A DNA stretch of 39,070 nucleotides from Rostrohypoxylon terebratum (taxonomy: Eukaryota; Ascomycota; Sordariomycetes; Xylariales; Hypoxylaceae): contig MU386025.1 in the NCBI GenBank assembly GCA_022497145.1, positions 1-39,070 of the forward strand, written 5' to 3'. This document shows, one piece after another, positions 22,978 through 33,384 of this stretch. The notes beneath the pieces were generated by a model. It had not been told where the DNA came from. It saw nothing but the letters and a program-made list of their open reading frames with translations, and made no database searches. Every line of letters starts with the position of its first letter. Positions within the stretch are counted from its first letter, which is position 1. The position numbers and the translations under genes are program-made.

Positions 22978-23423
22978 TATTTACAGGTCCTTGCCTAGAC
23001 TAAAGAGCCTCGTCACTCTTAGATTCCAAATCAATCGTCCGTGATCTGTTGCAAGTCTGCAACACCAACGGTTTGGATCGTCGAAGATAGACGATAGAAT
23101 AAAACATGCTCATATAACATTTTCGATTCTATAATCTTGCTCGTTATCTGTTGTGTTGTATAAGTACCGTGTTGTATAAGTACCTACGGAGGTATAGCTG
23201 ACTGTCAACCGATCAAGACTGGCTCTCATCTCACCAAACTGAACACTCTAATACATTATCTACCTAATCCGTTACAACCAATTTATACTTGCTAGGTACC
23301 AAGTTCATATCATCAATTCATTCTTCTATCCCGTCTACTTCTACCGGCTCCGTCGGTGCAACTATTCGCCATCAGCCAGACTGTGCCGAGATCATCCTTA
23401 GTAATCTTCCATCAACAAACAAG

Positions 23424-24121
23424 ATGGATATGACAATGTCGACCTCCACCGCCATGGCGAGCATGACGATGACAAGCGCGAGCTCTACGGCGACGTCCAC
23501 CTCGGGAATGGACATGGACATGGACTCATCTTCATCCATGATGACGTCCGCCGATATGGCTATGGTATTTTTTCAAAGCGTCACGACCCCGCTCTATTCG
23601 ACCACCTGGACTCCACAAGGTCAAGGCTCATACGCTGGTACATGTGTTTTCTTGATCGTGTTGGCCCTGGTGCACCGTGTTTTAATGGCCGGAAGATCCA
23701 TTATCTTTAATTCGAGTCAAGCGCCTCGGCGCCACCGCAAGGATATCTCTTCAGATTCAGACGATTATCCAGGAAGCAAGAGCGATCTAGAGTCAGTCGG
23801 CGATCGTTTCAGGTCGAGTTGGAGTAGCCATCCGTTCAAAGTCGCAACCGAGACCGCTCGCGCCCTTCTGGAGGTCATGATTGGTGGTATTGGATACCTA
23901 CTGTAAGTCAATTCTGGTATTCTCAGTCTCTGTTCTCCTATCTATTTTCAACTGAGGAGTCTATGCTACTCCTATATTCTGATAAGTTCCTATCTAACAA
24001 ATCATGTAGAATGCTCGCGGTTATGACGATGAACGTGGGCTATTTTCTATCAGTCCTGGGAGGAATCTTTCTAGGCACTTTCGTTGCTGGCCGATTTGGT
24101 GGTAGCGACGATCATCATTAA
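23424..24121 (+). CDS. Ctr-family copper transporter
   Basis: Two exons, 23424-23902 and 24010-24121, encode 196 aa; the 107-bp intron runs from GTAAGT to TGTAG and the join reads GGIGYL-L-MLAVMTMNVGYF. The amino end is Met- and Ser-rich (MDMTMSTSTAMASMTM, later MDMDMDSSSSMM), as in extracellular copper-binding domains. The first span (CVFLIVLALVHRVLMAG) is followed by a cytosolic loop of about 75 residues with a Ser/Asp-rich middle. The second span holds the pore motif MxxxM at residues 161-165, and the third holds GxxxG (GIFLG, 178-182). The protein ends in DDHH, a possible metal-binding tail. Ctr trimers import Cu(I), which is the product of cupric reductases, so the Fre gene upstream is a natural partner. 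An in-frame open stretch continues upstream of the ATG without another ATG, so the start is well supported. Confidence 0.93.
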
Positions 24122-26811
24122 AGCAACAATATCAAACATCCCTCGATATTTACAAAATACCTATGCATCTTATGGACCTCAAAGGCATGAATCAGAAGGC
24201 GTGATAAAGAGCGAGTGGCATGCAGGAAGAGCGGTTTATATTTTACCTTTTTCTCGTGTTGTCTTTTCAAGTGGCGATCCAAGATGACATATCAGTCCGT
24301 TTGATGTATCTTGTTATTTGGAGATGATGGAGTGTTAGAGTGTGTTAGGAACCTTTTTTGCAACGGCTTAACCCTGAGCTGGAATGTTTCAATCTGTCTA
24401 ATACCCCCCGCGTTTTGGCAAAATCGAATTCCGTCATCGTCCGTCTCCTTCCATAATTGTTCTCGAAATACTGCCCCCTCAGGAGCGCCTGTGAATGTGG
24501 CACGACTAGTTTTTAATATTACTCCGTGCGCTTGTATTCGCTAGGTAATGTACCTTGTGATATGGGCGAGATCGTAGCGGTAAGATGTAGGTACGTAGAA
24601 ATAGAAGTTTGTTACGATGAGGTTTCTCAATTCGCAAAATAGCAGCCGTGAGACTCCTTCCCTTTCACCACCGCGGCATCAACGTATGTTGAGACCCCTA
24701 CTGGCACTGCTCACCCTAGCATCGTTTTATAATGATAGAAGAAGGCAGCTAGGTATGAAAGGGGGTGCGAAACGCTATGACCTCGTGTCTTTGACTAATC
24801 CCAGATCGACGAGATTGACGATGACATCCTCAGCATCAATGTAATCATTATAATGCACGAGATTTATCATAAGTAGGTGACCTAGCAGTTTGTTATTAAC
24901 AGCGTACCGCTCGACAGGGTCCAAGGTCGCGAGATATCGTCTAGGATGGGCAGGACTGGCGCTCCGCCGCCGAGTCCAAAGATCTTAGCGCCACGTGCCG
25001 TTTTTGAATTAATTTAACTATGATCAACCTTCTGGTTTCATAGCCCTGGAGGAATCCATATCAAGAGGCCACACCTGAATAGCCACCGCTGGGAATTGAC
25101 TACGAAATTTCAACGCGACCTGCTCCCCCTTTTCTACAGACCGCAAGGCAATGATCAAGCTCGATAAGCCGAACAATAGAAGCTGCCGAGACGACTCTAA
25201 TCCAGGACGGCTATTGGAGCCTGACACGAGGGCAATCTTGCCTTGAAAGTTTGCGTTTTCGGGAGGCCATCGAACATGCGCGCAGAATTGAGATTTTAAT
25301 AGCGACCAGGACTTTTTTGGACGCATACATAGCTAGGTTAATCTGCCTGAAAAAGAATTCATAGTATTCGACGAAATGGTAGTGTTCAGAGAAGTTAAAA
25401 GCAGAATATGGCTATCTTACCTCGTGAAATAGGAATCATTGATACTCATAACCAGGTACCTAGTAGAAACTACCACGTCCTTTCCTGTGGATGATGTTAA
25501 GGAAGTCATAATACTCCCGGTCGCCGGTTATGTGGATCCATCGGATACATCCCGTCCTCGGCGAACCAGTACGCCAATCCACTTTAGGAGCTCAATCAAG
25601 TCTTGGCATCCCGGCCCGGAGTCTCACCTACTTTTAAACGACCTGCGTACCTGCGTACTTCGCCGACGTCGACTCTACCTATGTAAAGCTGATTCCAGCC
25701 TAGGAAATCAATCAATTCTTGGCACGATGTACGAGAAAAAATCGACTTCCTGAAATCTATCTAGGCTACCTGTCATCCTACGTTTCTAAGGTATAGATAC
25801 CTGGCTTCGCTCGATTTGGAATGATTTTGCTGAATTCGCACGCTCTGCCAACATCATAACACAATGCAAACAGGGCATCGACAGCGACCTCTATCAGGTT
25901 GTGGTGGTATCTTTTCATTATCGTCTCCTCAATTTGAATATCGAAATAAATAGCATGAATGAGATCATCTTTTACCAGCGTCAATTTCTTGTAGTGGGAC
26001 GGTATTAAGTTTGGTTATAAATACCTAGGTAGCTTTCAAAGAAACATTGGCTGCTGTTATTTGTGACGCTAAACCAATACCGCAACTACTTATGCTCCAG
26101 TCATATAGAATAGGTGATATTTACACGTTCGACCGAGTCGAGAAAGCTTAATTCGAACCTGTTCTGATACGGATTCTTGAGGGCCTGGGATGCAAGACAT
26201 GGGACGAGAACCATTAAATCGAACCGTTGCCGAATTCTATTCTTTGGGTGGACGTTCAGCTTGGCTCTCCAATGGAACGAATGGCGAAGAACAACCCAAG
26301 TGATTTACCATAGATACGTCAATCGTGAAGGACGTCAGGTTGTAGGAGTTTACCTTGCACCGAGATCTACTGGTCCCACGAAATTGATATACGCAGATCG
26401 CCACGTATACCTCACTACCATGTTTAGCCCTGATAAAGAGGCATGGTTATTTATTAATTGTTATCCTAGGCGGTGCTAATAGCACGCATTCACTTCGTTA
26501 ATGAACTGATTAGCCAATCCCACCATTCGCCGTTGTCGCGCCTAAAAGTAACTCCTGTAACCCGCCAGGTGCCGGTAAAGCTAGAGGCGAAAAATGGGGT
26601 ATTATCCAGAATCCGATATTATTGTAAGATTGCAAATGTAAGACCGACGAAAGTTAAGTTCCATCGTAGCTTGCTCTGACAGCTTATTGTAGTAATGGAC
26701 GGTAGGTCTCGGAGATAGGGGCGGTGTCGAATCGGGATGAGAGAATATCGCAATAGTGTCAAGCGCCACTTTGTGCGTCATGCAGAGAATAGTAGGGCGT
26801 CGCGGCTGACC
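24122..26811. other. Gene-poor stretch with a dehydrogenase relic
   Basis: About 2.7 kb with only short unsupported ORFs (24617-24844, 25439-25753, 25778-25984, 26177-26479, 26473-26679). The one recognisable item is the short-chain dehydrogenase remnant at 25024-25326. A TACCTAGGTA palindrome is at 26022-26031. The region looks like decayed accessory DNA; no transposase or reverse-transcriptase pattern was seen. Confidence 0.5.
25024..25326 (-). pseudogene. Truncated short-chain dehydrogenase/reductase relic
   Basis: About 100 residues on the minus strand match the amino end of fungal short-chain dehydrogenases: KSWSLLKSQF leader, FQGKIALVSGSN, LESSRQLLLFG, LIIALRSVEKGEQVA and VWPLDMDS in the correct order. 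The normal TGxxxGxG nucleotide-binding loop is altered to SGSNSRPG, which lacks the usual Gly spacing. The frame stops about 200 residues short of the family length, and no continuation with the YxxxK active site was found in the next bases. I read it as a broken gene. Confidence 0.65.
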
Positions 26812-28108
26812 CTATTTGTTGAAGACCAGCGCATTAACGATATGGCCTTTCTTCCACCCCTGGCTCTCTAAGGAGACGTTCTCTTTCAGAATCTTGCCCA
26901 TGTAAGCTACACGAACATGTTTTGTCGAAGGTAGCTAATCTCAAGCAGTTAGACTAAAGCTGCTGATGCAGGTAAAGTTAAGAAGGATATTTGGCTCTCA
27001 ACTTACACGAGATTCTTCGGCTACTCTCTTAGCAAGACTCCTCACGGTCTCCTCGGGGCTTACGCTCACTATCACGTCTGGCAAGTTTTCGCTGAGTCTA
27101 GCGCGGACCTTCGTCATGTTCTTTATGTCCGCAACAGCCTTTCCTTTCTCCTCTCTACGGCGTAAAGCTTCCTCCTCATCTATCTCTTCCGTTGTATCCT
27201 CGCCCGTCAAGTCATCTTCGCCTTTGCGCCCCACGCCGCTTCCATTATTCGCATCTACTTCTTCGGCCACGTTAACAGGGTCGCACACAATCCATTCCGG
27301 CAGCGCATAGTAATTCCCTAGCGCATCGTACACGCCGTTCGATAGATCTCCCGTAGGCAGCGTTACCTCGGCAGCCTTAAGTATACTCTGGGCCGTAGCT
27401 AACGCGCTGTTACTCTCGTCGTCGTCTCTGGCATCTTCGCCGCTCGGAGAACTGCCGTCGGCTCCCCACAGAACTTCGAGCGTCACTTTCAAGACTTGCC
27501 ATACTTCAGGCCTCCCCGTAACCCGGGTGTCGAAGAAGTCCGCTCGCTCGGTGTCCAGCTGAGAGCGTGTCCACGTACGATCGCGCGCAACCCATTCATG
27601 GCGTCTAAGCGGCTTATCTATGTGCTGAGATAAAGGAGGGCGATGACCATGTATTCGATGTTGGTGATGGTGGGAATGCGATTGTTGTGGGTGGTGAGAC
27701 TGGGGATGTTGGTGAGATCGAGAGGCGGCCCGCGAAGCTGGAGCACTGTCATCGGTCGCAGAAGGGTGCAGTTGCGGCGGCGAGTTGATGGCGCGCGCCG
27801 AAGGCGATGCGGCACTACCGCCCGGGTAGGGTGCGTTTGGGCCAGCGGACCTCGAGAAGCAGCAGCCCTACGAAGATGAACGTTAGCGAGAAGAGTCTAC
27901 ATGATGAAAGTTATGTTAAGCAAAGTATCGTTTGACGGAAAGCGCTTGATGCGATACCGATAGATCGCCCCTTACGCTTCTTCACAATCTTAACGAGACA
28001 GTTTGCCAACGGAAGGTCAAGCTGGCAGATGGGGGATTGGGACATTGCGACACTGCGACACCGCGATACTGCGACACTGCGAAATCAGGAGATTGGTGAT
28101 AATACCAT
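26812..28108 (-). CDS. Ubiquitin-domain protein of the UBTD/DC-UbP type
   Basis: Three exons on the minus strand encode 328 aa: 28108-28106 (the ATG alone), 27867-27007 and 26934-26812. Intron 2 (72 bp, GTAAGT to ATTAG) gives the join AEESR-LPSTKHVRVAYMGKIL, and the protein ends QGWKKGHIVNALVFNK. The amino-terminal domain has WTRSQLDTERADFFDTRVTGRPEVW, then LKAAEVTLPTGDLSNGVYDALGNYYALP, matching the DC-UbP/UBTD2 amino-terminal domain. The C-terminal 90 residues form the ubiquitin-like fold. A His/Gln-rich linker lies before the first domain and an acidic linker between the two. The joined start is M-GCCFSRSAG: Gly2 for myristoylation and Cys3/Cys4 for palmitoylation, which suggests membrane attachment. 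The frame has a stop directly before GGC, so an upstream ATG is needed; the only ATG-GT nearby is at 28108, making intron 1 about 238 bp. That part is inferred; the rest is firm. Confidence 0.82.
28041..28080. repeat. 8-bp minisatellite GACACTGC, five copies
   Basis: Five head-to-tail units with single-base variants, inside the proposed first intron of the UBTD-like gene. Confidence 0.9.
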
Positions 28109-28874
28109 TGCTTTTCTGCCGCGCTGCGCTTTGATAATGTTGAGCAACTCGAGATAGTGATTGGACACGCCCGAAATAGACAGGATCGTTTCAGCGCATT
28201 TTTATACGTTCGTTCCTTGAGGTCTCTTCTATTTTTTCCCGTCTTCTTGTCGTCAAATTTGTCAAATTTGGTATATTTTTGGTTTGCAGACTGTTAATTC
28301 GTTGGTGTCTCAACGTCGTGTGGAAGTTGAGAAACGAGGCTTAGCAAAGAATAACCGGGAACGAATCGACAAATCGATAATTGATGGATCGACATCGCCC
28401 AGATGTCGTTAGCGAGTTAAGTCTGACGGTTAGCGGGCTGGTTGCTGAATGACAAGGATCATTAGTTGGATTCCATGATAAAATAGTTGGTCCAAGAAAC
28501 AATGCCAAGCTTCCCCCACTGTCTAGCAACCTGAGGTAGGGATTTTCTAAAGGTTGTCACATGCAATCAGTCAATTGAAAGTTGTGCGATGCCGTCATGG
28601 CTCTGCCTTCACCACCGTAATGTTTAGGCTCAAATTGGAGTTTCGAGTTTCTAGTTTTCTTGAAATGCTACCTAGTACGAGGTTATGTGAGGTTATGTGG
28701 ATTGCACTGCACGTTGCACGTAATCATTTATACACGTATTGTGAGTCTACTAGGTAGGTAGGTACGTACGTACGTACGTACGTAAAGCGCTAGACTGTAC
28801 CTACACAATGCTCCTTGATCTGATCGTAGGATACGATATCAAAGCTCATCATAATCTTTGGTTGCCGCCCCCAG
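28109..28874. other. Spacer between the UBTD-like gene and the SET-domain gene
   Basis: The left part is the upstream region of the UBTD-like gene; the right part is the 3' flank of the SET-domain gene. It contains a TAGG/TACG microsatellite at 28751-28785. No gene recognised. Confidence 0.5.
28751..28785. repeat. TAGG/TACG microsatellite
   Basis: Three TAGG units pass into five TACG units; the TACG part is palindromic and could fold on itself. It lies 3' of the SET-domain gene. Confidence 0.9.
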
Positions 28875-29950
28875 TTACCAAAGATATCCTCTGCAATCCT
28901 CACTGCCACATAAACACTTCGTCATATCCTTCTGTTTTTCTGGATCCAGAGCATCATTCTCCGAATCGCCAACCCCATCCACGTAATCGAATGTCAGCTC
29001 CTCGCCTCTTGGTATATCCCTAATTGCGAATAACGCAAGATCATGAAGGTGTTTATCCGCGTGGTCACCTACTCGCGCGAAGATGCGCATATTCGGACTA
29101 CATGAATGATTGACAAATCTTGTTGGACCCGACATAAACTCGCCATCTACTTCCAGAGGAGGCCCTCGGAGGCGCTCGTCATACGATTCAGGATCTGAGA
29201 ATTTATCGAGCGCGAAGAGATAGACATCCTTACGCTGTGCGATATGCGATTTGGCGCGTCGGCGGCTGGCCTCGTGTGCTGTGATGACTTCGCCCATGTA
29301 CTTGTCCACGAACTGTCCTTTCTTTATGTCGACCGTGCTCCGAACACCCCAACCACGATTCCTCGTCCTAAAAACCTGTAGTGGTATCTTGCGACCTCTC
29401 TCCACCACCCGGTTAGGACAGTCAGGACCGCACCCGCAACTTTCGTGGCACTCGTAGATGGGGTTACGAGATGCGAGAATTCTTGAACGGAGGTGGCCAG
29501 CCTTGGTACCATGTGAATGATACGCGTAAACTCTTTTGCGGGGTTTCTCGCCGTAGGTTCCATCGTCATCCTCATCAGAACTATCGTCTTCAACATCCTG
29601 AAGGCAGTTACATGTGCTCCACTGGCAGTCTTCTGAGTCGACGCATTCGCAGCCAGTCAGAAATTCTTCCTTAGTTGGCACCACATCTTTGCCGAGAATT
29701 GAATTGTCTACAAATCGAAAATCGGGATCGAGTACAGCATCGTCTTCGGTATTTACAATAGTGACAGGAAAACGAGCGTGCGTAGCGAACGAGCGAATCT
29801 GGCAGAAGTGGCACCGCTGCTTCTCGTTTTCACGACCCTAGTGACGAAATAGCTATAGTCAGCATGAGTACATGTTGCGACACGGCAGGCACAGAGGAGC
29901 CTTACGGGATTGCCGTGATGATAAAAGTGCGACCGCGTGACTCCGTCCAT
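28875..29950 (-). CDS. Histone H3 lysine-9 methyltransferase (DIM-5/Clr4/SUV39 type)
   Basis: Two exons, 29950-29906 and 29837-28875, encode 335 aa; the 68-bp intron has a GCTGAC branch point and joins HHGNP-GRENEKQRCHFCQ. A pre-SET zinc cluster starts at Cys78 with the pattern CECVDSEDC...CNC and continues with YECHESCGCGPDC. The SET domain follows with NRGWGVRST, RFVNHSCSPN (258-264) and ELTFDYVDG; the catalytic Tyr is in this last block. The post-SET motif CLCGSEDC holds Cys323, 325 and 330, completing the zinc site with the NHSC cysteine. The end is RGYLW. Length and layout agree with Neurospora DIM-5, which trimethylates H3K9 and directs DNA methylation and heterochromatin at RIP-mutated DNA and telomeres. 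No chromodomain is seen, as in DIM-5 and unlike Clr4. An earlier start codon in an upstream exon cannot be excluded. Confidence 0.93.
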
Positions 29951-30970
29951 TTTGTACCTATGCAATCTAAATGTTTCCACTGGGCAGAAGGGAGTCTGTT
30001 ATCGAAAATCAAGGACCTTGAAGTAACAATCGCGCGTTTCCATGGCCTACATATGTACCTATGACATATGTAGTAATAAATAATAGAAAGATAACGTGAA
30101 AGGAAGCTATGACCAGGTGGGGGGTGAAGCTTCAAATGCGAGAAAATGATCCATAGATGAGAACCTTGGAACTTGCGACGCGATTGACGCGTTAATTAAT
30201 ACGGGTACATGTCAGGGGTAAATCCGGGCCCGTGTACCCCACTGAGACTTAAAAACTTGAACATCCATCACAACCTACGATAGGATTGATCACTTAGGTC
30301 TTACACCCACGAGAATATCATAGTTTTGGCCATTGTGTCTAAAATAATCAAGAATTATATATAATGCATTTCTAGCTATGGATAATTATGGATCTTTCAA
30401 CTACGTACTAGGTAGGTACTCCAGGGCTAAAGATACATAAGTACTTCGTACCTACTAGCCTATGTAGTAAATCCCGACTATCTGCTTAGGTAAGCATATC
30501 TAACCCCCTTTTCACGAACGATATGGTCATCCATCTTCAAGTCCGTCACATTCTGAATTTGAATCAACATAACTCTACTGATTATCTTTCAGTAATGGTT
30601 TCCATTTCGTGTTGCTAAAGTATTACAGCTTGTCCTAGTCAATTAGGTAGCTGTATGTAATGCCTTGATGGTAAAGGACTTGGGTATTTTCTCAAGCCAT
30701 TTGCAAAGTATTTTGTTCTCATATGTCACAATACATGAATAGATGAATAAGGTGAAATCCCCGAACTAGATATTGAATCTCCAATGTCCGGCTAATTACC
30801 GCCTTTCTATCTATAAAACTTCACGGGATCAGTAGCAGACTATTCCAAGTACGGCCGAGATGAGACACTAAGCTCACTTGACTCCTCAATCGCATTATTT
30901 AATGCCGCAGTAAGCCCCTTCATCGTAGAATTGCTTCTGAATCTTTGTCGCCATGATTCCGAGATAAATC
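29951..30970. other. Divergent spacer between the SET-domain and methyltransferase genes
   Basis: Shared upstream region of two divergent genes, about 1 kb. ORFs at 29864-30135 overlap or abut the SET-domain first exon and look like shadows. It holds a TACTAGGTAGGTACT word near 30407. No gene seen. Confidence 0.5.
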
Positions 30971-31897
30971 ATGGAAACTCTCAGTCAAGTCGAGCCGTCG
31001 ACTTACGAATCCAAGTTCTACGAGACATTAGACACATTACCCAAGTCTCTGTCAGATCTCCTTACGACGTACTCTCATATTCCCAAAGAGGCACAGCTTG
31101 AGCATGTCGTCAAGCTACGGAACGAGGCATATCACTACTTTCCGTACCCATGTATTGGGACTTTCAGATTTCTCGAATTTGATCTCGCAGCGCATTATGC
31201 GTATCAAGAACATGTTTTATCCCCCCTGAAGGCTACATCTCATGACGGCGAAATAGAGCCGTTGTTCCTAGACCTGGGAACCTGTTTCGGTCAAGACCTT
31301 CGCAGGCTCGTTTACGACGGCGCCCTTACACGTCGACTGTGGGCTAGCGATATCGAGCCTAGGTTTATCGATCTTGGATTTAAGATGTTCAACGACACGG
31401 ATAAACTGCCAAAGGATCACTTTCTGTGTCCCGGAAACTTGCTGTCGGATTCGCCCGAGGATAAGCTCCACGTTTTAGATAACAAAGTTACCATATTGCA
31501 TTTGACGGCTGTATTTCACTTATTCTCTCTCGACAGCCAAAAAGATGTAGCTGATCGCTGCCTGCGGCTCTTGAGGAAGGATACCGGTGGTCCAGTACTA
31601 GTATTGGGAGGCCAAGTTGGAAGCCTGGCCCCTGGCCCGTTCCAGCGACAGAACGTTTCCCAAGACTACAGTCACAAATACAGACACAACGAACAGACTT
31701 GGAAAGGATTATGGGAAGAGGTACGGGGTAGGAAGGCTTGGAAAGAGAAAATAAGACACTTAGAAGTAAGATCGAAACTGCTGAAAAGAAATAAAGTGAA
31801 GGATGCCGAATTTGGCGAAATCACCACCTTTACAGAACCAGATCCAGGGAGCCACAAGGTTTGGCAAATGTACGAAGTTTGGGTCACTTTTTCTTGA
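30971..31897 (+). CDS. SAM-dependent methyltransferase of the fungal secondary-metabolite type
   Basis: A single exon of 308 aa with an ATG start. SAM-binding motif I is LFLDLGTCFGQDLRRL near residues 98-113. Before it stands a conserved-looking HYFPYPCIGTFRFLEFDL block and after it ASDIEPRFIDLGFKMF; the end is KVWQMYEVWVTFS. That set of blocks is like the methyltransferases of fungal meroterpenoid and polyketide clusters (AusD-like), so the substrate is probably a small molecule. No polyketide synthase, terpene cyclase, P450 or transporter lies in the window beside it, so it is an orphan here; its true substrate cannot be told. All class I hallmarks needed for SAM binding appear intact. Confidence 0.85.
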   Translation: METLSQVEPSTYESKFYETLDTLPKSLSDLLTTYSHIPKEAQLEHVVKLRNEAYHYFPYPCIGTFRFLEFDLAAHYAYQEHVLSPLKATSHDGEIEPLFLDLGTCFGQDLRRLVYDGALTRRLWASDIEPRFIDLGFKMFNDTDKLPKDHFLCPGNLLSDSPEDKLHVLDNKVTILHLTAVFHLFSLDSQKDVADRCLRLLRKDTGGPVLVLGGQVGSLAPGPFQRQNVSQDYSHKYRHNEQTWKGLWEEVRGRKAWKEKIRHLEVRSKLLKRNKVKDAEFGEITTFTEPDPGSHKVWQMYEVWVTFS

Positions 31898-32913
31898 GTC
31901 TTGACTATGATATTAAGCTAGCATTTGAAATAGGGGGTAGCCAACGTCAATTCAGACCACACGAGTTGTAGGAAGAAAGAATTGAATGCTCCGCACTTAA
32001 ATATACGTGATTAGACGACAGTCATCTCGATTACACTTGCTGATATACATACCTAGGTACGATTAAATCTTGTCAAGGAATTCCAAGATAGTAGGTATAT
32101 TCCGGGGTTCTAAAAAAGTGTGACTAATGGCCCTTTAAAGTAAGTACCTACATTAGGTAGGTACCTATATGTCCTCGTCTCGTCACTAGTTACGTACCTA
32201 AACATATTACAACATACTCGCCCCTTCGTCAAAGGCAGTTATTTCTCTACTATCTACCTAGGTACTGGGATCTTTATTACCTACATCGGTATATGTAACA
32301 TTAACCTGGGCCCAGACTTTACAGTTATACTAATCTAGTCTTGTACGAAACTACCCTGATGATACCAACCTTTTGTTAAACCATTACGATTAGGAACTAA
32401 ACATGTAAACTTAAGTTCATAGTGAAATGTAACTCAACCCTAGGGATAGCCGTTTACTCCAGATGGTTAATAGGAATCTAGAGGTATGCCTTCGTACGTT
32501 CCAATGCATACCTATGTGCGAGTCTGCTCACGACGTGAATTTCTAGTGATTTGTAATTGTGGACTAACGCAAGAATTGCGAAAATTCCGAGGCCAGCCTC
32601 GTTACGCGCAACGAAGAAATCACATGTAGTCCTATTGGGAGTCTGGGACCCCTTACCGACCTTCGCTCGCCGACCTAGAATTTTTCTATATTTAATCTCC
32701 AAGGTCGGCTTCCAATCCTCTAACCCAGGCCTCTTATCCAGACCCTCAAACTTTCACAAACAAGCTTTTATTGACTAGTATCGTCTTGATACTTCACTAC
32801 GGCCACCCTTGCGACCTCAGAACTATCTGCATTAACTACTGGGCAGAGTGGGAAGCCAATACACGCTGGCCAAAAACAACTCATTCAAGAATTTTACTTC
32901 CATAGTCACCACT
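31898..32913. other. Spacer with palindromic words
   Basis: About 1 kb with no recognisable gene; small overlapping ORFs on both strands at 32478-32778 have no family pattern. TACCTAGGTA-type palindromes occur near 32050 and at 32255-32264. Confidence 0.5.
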
Positions 32914-33384
32914 ATGAGGGCGGGTGTTATAGCGTATTGTTTAATCGTCGTTGCCATTACCATGGGCTTCCTGGCGGGCGGACGCTGTTATTTCGCAGTA
33001 TTTGTCAACAATGAGCTGCGTCCATACTTCAATCAGAGCGGTATGGAGTCAAATTCGAACCACGCCCAGGAGGTACATGCCTTCCTTGCCATTTCGGCGG
33101 TGTTACTCTGGTTATTGTGCTTGGCAACGATTTTGAAAGTGTCCATTCAGAACATTCATTTCTACTGCTCCCGGCTTGTTGTCATAGCCGACAGTTTCAT
33201 TATCGGAGTATTAGCCGCTTTGACGTTGTCGCATGCACTAGATTGGGGGAAATATTTTGATATAGCAGAAGGACTCAACCACCTGGCGAGAAACTGTCAA
33301 AGCCTGGTTGGCATGTCTATCGCAAATATGGTTATGATGAGCATTGCTATAAGTATCGCGATATTCAGCTTTGACTACGACTAG
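32914..33384 (+). CDS. Small tetraspan membrane protein, function unknown
   Basis: A single exon of 156 aa from the first ATG; the open frame extends 22 codons further upstream but only from a GTG, and an extra exon is possible. Four hydrophobic segments stand out: AYCLIVVAITMGFLAG, AFLAISAVLLWLLCLATIL, LVVIADSFIIGVLAALTLS and VGMSIANMVMMSIAISIAIF. The first loop is polar (FNQSGMESNSNHAQE, with an Asn-Gln-Ser glycosylation site), and the second large loop has one Cys. The layout is MARVEL-like (four spans, short ends), as in many fungal plasma-membrane proteins, but I recognise no diagnostic motif. It may be a lineage-specific gene. Spans and clean composition argue that it is real. Confidence 0.55.
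   Translation: MRAGVIAYCLIVVAITMGFLAGGRCYFAVFVNNELRPYFNQSGMESNSNHAQEVHAFLAISAVLLWLLCLATILKVSIQNIHFYCSRLVVIADSFIIGVLAALTLSHALDWGKYFDIAEGLNHLARNCQSLVGMSIANMVMMSIAISIAIFSFDYD

Larger units (their letters stand above)
21895..23423. other. Spacer between the Fre and Ctr genes
   Basis: About 1.5 kb without a credible gene. It holds three TTAGGG-type units at 22027-22047, a TTACCTAGGTAA palindrome (22381-22392) and the likely Ctr promoter with a TGAGCAAA element at 22970-22977. Minus-strand ORFs at 22027-22335 and 22774-22956 show no family pattern. Confidence 0.55.

Noticed and set aside
25439..26679. Several short ORFs in the gene-poor stretch
   Set aside because: No recognisable domains, mutually unrelated frames and no clear splice links.
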